From positions 6,047,533-6,111,532 of the forward strand of contig NC_085139.1 of the NCBI RefSeq assembly GCF_024139115.2: a stretch of DNA of 64,000 nucleotides, read 5' to 3'. The notes beneath the pieces were generated by a model, which was given only the letters and a program-made list of their open reading frames with translations, was not told the origin of the DNA and searched no databases. The position numbers and the translations under genes were made by a program. Within the stretch, counting starts at the first letter, position 1. Each line of letters begins with the position of its first letter. Positions 55,255 to 64,000 of this stretch are shown in pieces. The DNA comes from Armigeres subalbatus (taxonomy: Eukaryota > Arthropoda > Insecta > Diptera > Culicidae).

Positions 55255-55705
55255 GAAAAAAATGTTATTGCGATTTGCAAATACATAAAATTAGCATTGC
55301 AGACAACCTGCAAGCAACTTGCAAAGGAACGAGCTGTCAAAATTCATGCTGATTCGTCTATTTTAGGGGTGTTATTCATTGGATTCACGTTAGTTGTAGT
55401 TTGATGTGTACATTAGAGCAGTGGTGCTAACATATTTTACTTACTTTTCAGGGAAAGTATGTCAAACATTGGCACTTTATTTATTAGTTTTATGATACTT
55501 TCCTGTAAATTATTTTCCATTATATTTTGCTTAAATAGAATGACAAATCATTAAGACTTCGATTATAACATAATCTTCTTAAAAGATAAAATAGCCAGCA
55601 ACACTGTATGCAAGGTCTTTTGCATGTTTGCTGCAACTTCGTGCATTTGGCGAACTCAACGCAAACTGCAATACTTAGGTCCTTTTGAAAAGTTAAGCGA
55701 GAATT

Positions 55706-56150
55706 ATCTGTCGGCAAGCATAATCTGGGTCTCAATCAGCGGAGCGTTCTAATGCGCATGACATCGTCGCAGGCGTCCCACTGGGCAGTATCCTCGGGGC
55801 CCCTGCCATTTAACCTGTTCACCTCCGACATCCCAGAACCTCTAGAAGGCGGCATGTGGTCTCTGTTCGCAGATAACACCTCCATCATCTACAACGGTAG
55901 AGTGATCAGATCGCTTGTGGACGAAACCTGGATGCCCTGACAGAGTAAGACCAGCTGTAAGATCTGTAAATCTGTAAAATCATCCTCAATGGCAGGACTG
56001 TGGTATGGGCCAATGAAGCCGACTAGCTTGGCTTGACCCTCGACAGCAAGCTAATTTTCCAGCAACAAGTTGACAAACTACTGTACCCTTTGATCACCGC
56101 CGGTTTCAAAACACTCCATTTCCCTGTCATGAGAACATCAACAACATCTT
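55706..56150 (+). pseudogene. Jockey-type reverse transcriptase, last piece
   Basis: Resumes after the foldback: GVPLGSILG-like box near 55775, then LFADNTSIIYNG near 55865. The canonical FADDT is changed to FADNT, so one catalytic Asp is lost. Frameshifts follow to about 56100. Confidence 0.8.
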
Positions 56151-56159
56151 ATAAGCTCG

Positions 56160-56475
56160 AAAAAAGGCAGAAAATATCTTGTCCGCCAGTTTGTATGGGG
56201 TGTGAACGATGGATGGTTCCCAACAGCTGATGCAACTCGTGGTTCATTCGCCGTCTCTACGTACCATTCGCCATCTGCACCTCCCCATAGATGGTACGCG
56301 AGACTTTCCTTTCGAAAACTCCAAGTGTGCGTTGGTCCTCCACGAGCATCGTCCAGGTCTCGTGTCCGTAGAGAACTACCGGTCTAATGCGGGTTTTGTA
56401 GATAGTCAGTTTTGTGTAGCGGCGAACTCTATTTGATCGGAAAGTCCATACCCCGTAACACTTAGTAGACACCGT
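56160..56475 (-). pseudogene. fragment of another non-LTR reverse transcriptase tail
   Basis: Minus strand 56472-56257 gives LTIYKTRIRPVVLYGHETW and LGVFERKVSRTIYG. It is related to the pieces captured in the foldback centre at 16240-16900 but a separate, diverged copy. Confidence 0.75.
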
Positions 56476-56857
56476 TGCGTGGTGTGTTACGGTGTTGGAT
56501 ATATCATGGTTACATTGTCAGCTACAGACAAATCCTGAACCAACGAATAGCTTCCCAAATATCCAACTCCGTGGTACTTTTGAGCACCCACACCCACCTT
56601 GATTTCTGATAGCAATCTGGATAGGGATTTCAAAAGTAAAACATGAGTAACTATGCTATGCTATGGAGCATCCTGCGGAGTCTAAAGTACGTGTTCGATT
56701 TCCTATCACGATGCGTCTCCGATTTTCTCTGCTAGTATCGTTATCGGAGGTCACCAGTGAGCTCAAGTATACGAATTCTTTAACCACCTCGATTTCGTCG
56801 CCACCGATACAAACTCGTGGTGAATGGCTAACATTGTCATCTCTACACTTCCGCTAA

Positions 56858-56930
56858 TCGCAAGTCAGACTTATCTTTATATGGCACCCATGTACAGATA
56901 AGTCTGACTTGCGGTTAGCGGCAGTACAGC
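56858..56930. other. 73-bp hairpin
   Basis: CCGCTAATCGCAAGTCAGAC and TTATCTTTATATGG on one side, CCATGTACAGATAA and GTCTGACTTGCGGTTAGCGG on the other, with only a few mismatches and a very short loop. Likely a micro-MITE; a small-RNA precursor is possible. Confidence 0.75.
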
Positions 56931-57054
56931 CAATTCCTATCATGTACTTCGTCATCGACGTATTCATCACTTGAAACGCTTTGCTTTCCTCTTCAGTCTG
57001 ATGTAGGGAGTGAAAATCGTACCACTCGTGTCAATCGCTAATGCTCGAGGGGAG

Positions 57055-57300
57055 TATGCTGGGGACGAATTCCAGAAGACGCTGGAGAAAGATGACATCC
57101 GTTATCAGATGTCGTGACCATACTCTCCACAACATAATGGCATGACAGAAACAATGAATAGAACCCTTGTGAAAAATATTCAGATCCAAAGATCCAAAAG
57201 CGGTAAAGGGTGTCTTTCGAAGCTATTGCGCGGAAACGAAGGGATTCTGGGTTCTCGGAGAGCCTCAAATTGAAGATCAGTCGTAATGTGGAGATGGTCG
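57055..57300 (+). pseudogene. copia integrase fragment
   Basis: Plus-strand pieces: GDEFQ, YSPQHNGMTETMNRTLV (integrase core end with its Glu changed in context), then near 57235 a KISRNVEMV linker segment. Only about 240 bp survive. Confidence 0.6.
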
Positions 57301-57365
57301 ACAAGGACAGGTAGGGTTCAAGGACGTTCGTTCATTTATTTACTTGTTAATAACTCATTTCAGAG

Positions 57366-57500
57366 GCTGAAATTAAATATTCTGATAATTTTCATGGACG
57401 ACCAACGATTGAAGAGAAAGCTCAAGCACTTCTTGATGAGGAGGTTCGCCTCGGCATTCGGATCCCGCGAGATCGACGTGGTATCAAGCTTTCGTTAAAT
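57366..57500 (+). other. unidentified exon-like open segment
   Basis: After a good acceptor (TAACTCATTTCAG, ends 57362), one frame reads EAEIKYSDNFHGRPTIEEKA, then ALLDEEVRLGIRIPRDRRG and a stop near 57522. The composition looks coding, yet I cannot name the family. It could be the last exon of a plus-strand gene, a processed fragment or transposon debris. 57523-58414 shows no gene. Confidence 0.25.
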
Positions 57501-58414
57501 CAACAAGCACACAAGAGGGATTGATTAACAGAACATACTTAAATCTATTCTTCTAGATTTCAAGGCTTTCGGATACTTCGAGCAGTTTTCTAGCTACCGC
57601 TTCTAGGACTAAACATTTTTATTCAAACTTTTGAAACGTCTTTGCTGCTACTGGCATACATTTTCAGCTAAATACCCGTTCCAATCTGCTTTCCATAATA
57701 TGTTCTAGGACTTGATTTTAGTCTCCATTCCTTCATCTCTTTACGAAAATATCTCTGCAAAAGTATCTCTAATTCTTGGATCTATGATCATAGAAAAAAG
57801 GAGTTCAAACTGTACCTAACTACCTATGACTGTAAGATTTTATCGAATTTCATCTGTGTAATTGGCCTTCTTTTCCTAATTTCACCTCCAGATCCCACTG
57901 GACAAGATTTGACCAGCGAATTTGGTAGCATTATCGTCAGATGGCGCTATGTGCGACTGTTTGCAACACTTCGTGTAGTCACTATCTAAAAGCTAACATT
58001 TGACTAACTTTGAAAGCTGCTTCTGCTCTTTAGTATGAATATCGAGTTTTGTCTGCAGGGCAAATGTAGAGTTAACGCAAAATCTAGTTGAAAAATATAG
58101 CTAATGCGGTTAATAACAATTACTAAGCATTTCTCTCTTAATCGTTAGGACAATATCACATTCTCGGTTATCAGTATTCAATTGTGTATAATAAGTTTAG
58201 CTAAATAAATTATTCGACTTTGTCTCATACCTTCGTTCACGTTCGGTTCTCTGGTAGATTTTTTTTTAATGTAAATGATACTTTCTTAAACCCTATAGAA
58301 CTCTAATCTACCTATTTCTACATTTTTTACAATGACAAAAAAGTCAACAATCCGACCTAGAGCGCTAAGCCAAACAATGATGTGACTTACCGCCGTCGCA
58401 TATCCCGAGAAAGC

Positions 58415-60937
<2,523 letters not shown>

Positions 60938-61286
60938 TACACGGAAGAAATAAACTACCCAATAGTGAGTTTAATTCACCCAACCTCGAACATCCGTACG
61001 GGAAGCCAAAATTGAGTAAGTAGGGTCGAAGTAGTTTGCCTTTACTCCCATGTTAAAAAAGTACCCAACGGAAAATTTATTGACCCAAATTTAAGTTTAA
61101 TTCACTCAATTTTGACTTCAGGCAATAAACTCAAAATTGGCTTCCCGTATTGAACTGGCGTCGTTAGATTGTTTGGCTCTTTTGTTTTTGACAACAAAAG
61201 AAAGAGTGGATGAAAGCGAAGAGAAAAAATAACTCAAAAGTAAATTTAAAAGTACTCAATTTTGGGTACTTTTTTTCTTCCGTGTA
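60938..61286. mobile_element. 349-bp MITE, ACCCAA family
   Basis: Ends TACACGGAAGAAA and TTTTTCTTCCGTGTA with TA included on both sides, a Tc1/mariner-type target. Inside are ACTCAAAATTG and CCCAAATTT motifs in both orientations. Relative of 27270-27645. Confidence 0.78.
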
Positions 61287-61830
61287 TAAAGTAATTCGAC
61301 TAGGAAGCAGTGTTGGGAAAAACTCAAAAATCGTGAACGAATCAAATCAACCATATATTGTAACACACCTGACTCAACATTTAAAACTCATGGCTGAGTT
61401 GAACATGCATTTGAATAATCGTAGCTTTCCTTTTGTTCTCCTTCGTTAAAAAACAAGTAATTGACGTTCGTCGGATAGAACAATGGAGACCCTTTTGTGT
61501 GTAAACAATAAATTTCCCGATTTTAAACGCTTTTTGGAGCAAAATGAGTGAAACAACGCGTTTTGGCATAAAAACGCAGACGTGATGCATTTCTTTATTC
61601 TCACAAACGAGTTTGCTCACGAAGGAAGGCTAGATTATTAAGATTTGTGAACAGTTTTACCAACACTGGCACTGACAGTACAAACAGAATCAGGTTTGAG
61701 GATGATGAACAAGCTGTGGAGCCAGTTCTGTTATTGATACCATACTCTGTTATCAACTAGTCCTGCATAAGAGGTAAAATACCAAAGGAATAGTAACAAA
61801 AATTAATATGCCGACTTGAGCCATAACATA

Positions 61831-61982
61831 GGGGCCATCCACAAAGTACGTCACGCTCCTAGGGGAGGGTTCTGAATAGCGTGATGATTCATACAAAATT
61901 TTAGAGGTTTAATACAAAAGTGTGACGAAGGAGGGGGTTGAAAACAGCCAAATTTTGCGTGACGTACTTTATGGATCTTCCC
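61831..61982. mobile_element. 152-bp MITE, GGGGCCATCCACAAAGTACG family
   Basis: GGGGCCATCCACAAAGTACG followed by TCACGC mirrors GCGTGACGTACTTTATGGAT near the right end. ATA lies on both sides, a possible 3-bp duplication. Confidence 0.75.
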
Positions 61983-62467
61983 ATACTCTGTTATTAAATT
62001 ATATTTCAATACGATATGCATAACCAATTATTATTCGTTTGGTATTAAAATACCTAAACATGTTATGCCACAAGTATTCTGCATATAAGTTTTTGGCATT
62101 ATTTTTTAGTATTTCACCTCTTATGCAAGGCTAGTTCATACCAATTTCTGTTATTGAGGTCGTCGCTCCTGCTCGGGTAGACGAACTGAGAGAAGGACGG
62201 AATCCCGGCCCAACTTCTAAAAGTTGGAGCAAAGAGCGTCAGATTCTTTGGTGAGACATCCGATTCGTTCGTGACATTAGATGGATGGAATCAGAGTGAT
62301 GCGCTCTCTAATCTGCTAATCAACAATAGTTCTGGAAGGTGCAATACGAAGATCTGGTGCGCAAAGAAACGGAACCATCATCAAAAACTCATCATTGGTG
62401 TAGGCCGCAGAGCAGTGGAAGAGGTTCGTATGCCTTTTACACGGGAGACTTAAAGACAGGCTGGCAG

Positions 62468-62592
62468 AGAACGGGGTAGAGGTGTGCGCCGGTCCGATAT
62501 TTAGCGGCGGCGGCGTTTGTTAGAATTTTGGTCGACGGCGGCGGCGTTTTCGGCGTCACGCCGATAGGCATTTTAGCCGGCGGCGGCGTGAA
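62468..62592. repeat. GC-rich GGCGGCGGCGT tract
   Basis: Four GGCGGCGGCGT-type clusters separated by TTTTRG spacers, in otherwise AT-rich DNA. Not an open frame of interest. Confidence 0.7.
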
Positions 62593-62780
62593 TCGGCGTG
62601 GAGAATTTTTTTTATTAGGTTTCTTTAAGATTTTTTACTGCTTTCTTTCGGGATATTTTAACGGAATAACGGGATAACATTAACGGAAGAATCTTTCGAA
62701 TTTCGCCTAAAAAATCTTTTGAACTTCTCCAGAAAATTCATTAAGTTTTTCCAAAATATTCTTGACTATATGGTCTGAAC

Positions 62781-63641
62781 TAGGGATCCTATATTAAGAG
62801 ATGTGCGAATACTTTTCCAGACGATTTAGCAACGCTGTTACTTTCGTAAACAAATGCTGCCAGCACTTGCCGCAGTGAAAAATGTTTAGGCTTGCACATG
62901 ACTTTACATTCGAAGACACTTTTTGATTATTTTATCTATCCTCTAGCAGTGTAATTTCGCTAAAATTAAAGAGCAATACGAACCCAGACAACCACACATC
63001 GCATAAGAATGTACGATTAAAATCGTTTACCGATCCAAATTTCATCAAAATCGCATTGTGGTGCGAAGCTCATCAGTTTATTTATAAATTTTCCCGCACA
63101 GTAGGATATTTTGCGAGTTTATTCCAGCTTCATATGTTGTCATCGCATATTCCTGCAAACAAACTCAAATGAAATCGGATTATCTGTCAAACAGAGTTTG
63201 TTATCACAAACTACATCGCAATGTATAACGATCAAACTCGCATAAAAATCGTGCATATCGCATACACTGCTGTTCAACGTCGGATAAGAAATACACATAT
63301 ATCGCCTCCACTTTTGTACGCAAAAAGCGTTTTAGCGACTGGTAAGCGATGAAATTTGTGTGCATAGGCATCGCATAACAGAAAAACAATTCTATTATGC
63401 ATGCATTCTGGTTGTCTGGGAAAGAACACGATATAAGGCATCAACTAGACTACTTTCACTTACGAAAGCAAAACAAATTGTTTATTCGATAAAACTTTTC
63501 ATAAAATCTATTTCACCAAAATCGCAATACCTTTCGGTCTGCAACAATAACGATGTTCATTTGGCTCAGATTTTGGCAGTTCTCAATGCTCGATTGGCTC
63601 AAGATGGCCGCTTTCGCATATCTCTGAATGTAGGATCCCTA
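62781..63641. mobile_element. 861-bp hAT-like element with nested MITE
   Basis: Ends TAGGGATCCTA and TAGGATCCCTA; flanks GTCTGAAC (62773-62780) and GTCTAAAC (63642-63649), an 8-bp duplication with one mismatch. Subterminal AGAGATRTGCGAA is shared by both ends. Inside, CCCAGACAACC (62993) mirrors GGTTGTCTGGG (ends 63420), marking a second nested element. No transposase. 63650-64000 is AT-rich with nothing named. Confidence 0.8.
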
Positions 63642-64000
63642 GTCTAAACTAAAATTAAAACTCCCTCTGAAAATTTTTAAATTTTCCATAAAATAGGAAC
63701 CTGCAAATGAAGAAATCAGGATACAAACAATAAATAATTTTTTTCCTGAATTATGCAAAATTTCCATAAACTATTGAGAATTTTCCACACAACAAAATTA
63801 AATTCGCACTTTTTTAATAGCGTTTGATGTTTATTGAAAATTTTATAAATTTTTTTGCTTTTTTGTTTCTTTATTGGAAATTCTCTTATTTTTTGTTGTT
63901 TATTGATTTTTTTCGGAGAAAGTTTTTTTTTATGGAAAAAACTATTATTTTGGAAATAAATATTGCCGATTTCACCAATTTAAAGAGTTATGTGTAGATT

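Larger units (their letters stand above)
52988..55701. mobile_element. long CTCGCTTAAC-family foldback element, interrupted
   Basis: Ends CTCGCTTAACG and TTAAGCGAG; AATT duplicated (52984-52987, 55702-55705). Without the inserted non-LTR element it would be about 560 bp. Short relative at 9331-9484. The 4-bp duplication in both copies suggests a superfamily with that target size, not identified. Confidence 0.8.

Overview
This window is insect nuclear DNA, most likely from a mosquito of the genus Aedes. It has AT-rich intergenic DNA, short introns with GT/AG borders, and very heavy transposon loading. It also carries a full-length tRNA-derived SINE with A and B boxes, a GAA-type tail and a 10-bp target-site duplication, which I recognise as the Aedes family Feilai. 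The genus call is inference from repeat families, not from a database match.

Only three cellular genes are supported, and two belong together. POLE1, the catalytic subunit of DNA polymerase epsilon, lies on the minus strand. Its exons 3 and 4 (8055-2143 and 2083-1604) encode almost the whole protein, but they start in mid-protein. The missing N-terminus is in two small exons at 40097-40045 and 39973-39850, so intron 2 is about 31.8 kb. POLE2, the second subunit of the same polymerase, starts at 40510 on the plus strand, 412 bp from the POLE1 start codon. The two subunits are therefore head to head over a short shared promoter that holds a consensus E2F site. At 58845-58415 (minus) are the last two coding exons of a HIF prolyl hydroxylase (Hph/EGLN); its earlier exons are not visible and probably lie beyond the right edge.

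Layout: 1-1260 is a (GT)n tract followed by a 174-bp satellite. 1604-8055 is the bulk of POLE1. 8056-39849 is POLE1 intron 2, a stack of nested transposons. These include a Pao/Bel element split by a 5.0-kb foldback element, a hAT-like MITE and an 11.65-kb Mutator-like element. The Mutator-like element itself contains a copia element, MITEs and two degenerate minisatellites. After it come SINE fragments and a Ty3/gypsy element (CsRn1-like) with its own two insertions. 39850-42316 is the POLE1/POLE2 pair. 42317-58414 holds a Penelope fragment, tandem repeats, a non-coding LTR element with a third inverted LTR, and a non-LTR element broken by a 2.4-kb hAT-like element and by a foldback that is itself hit by another non-LTR element. 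58415-64000 is the Hph 3' end and an upstream intron with MITEs.

Many insertion boundaries can be read exactly because the target duplications are intact and the interrupted host reading frame resumes on the other side. All homology calls are by eye from motifs; no search was run.
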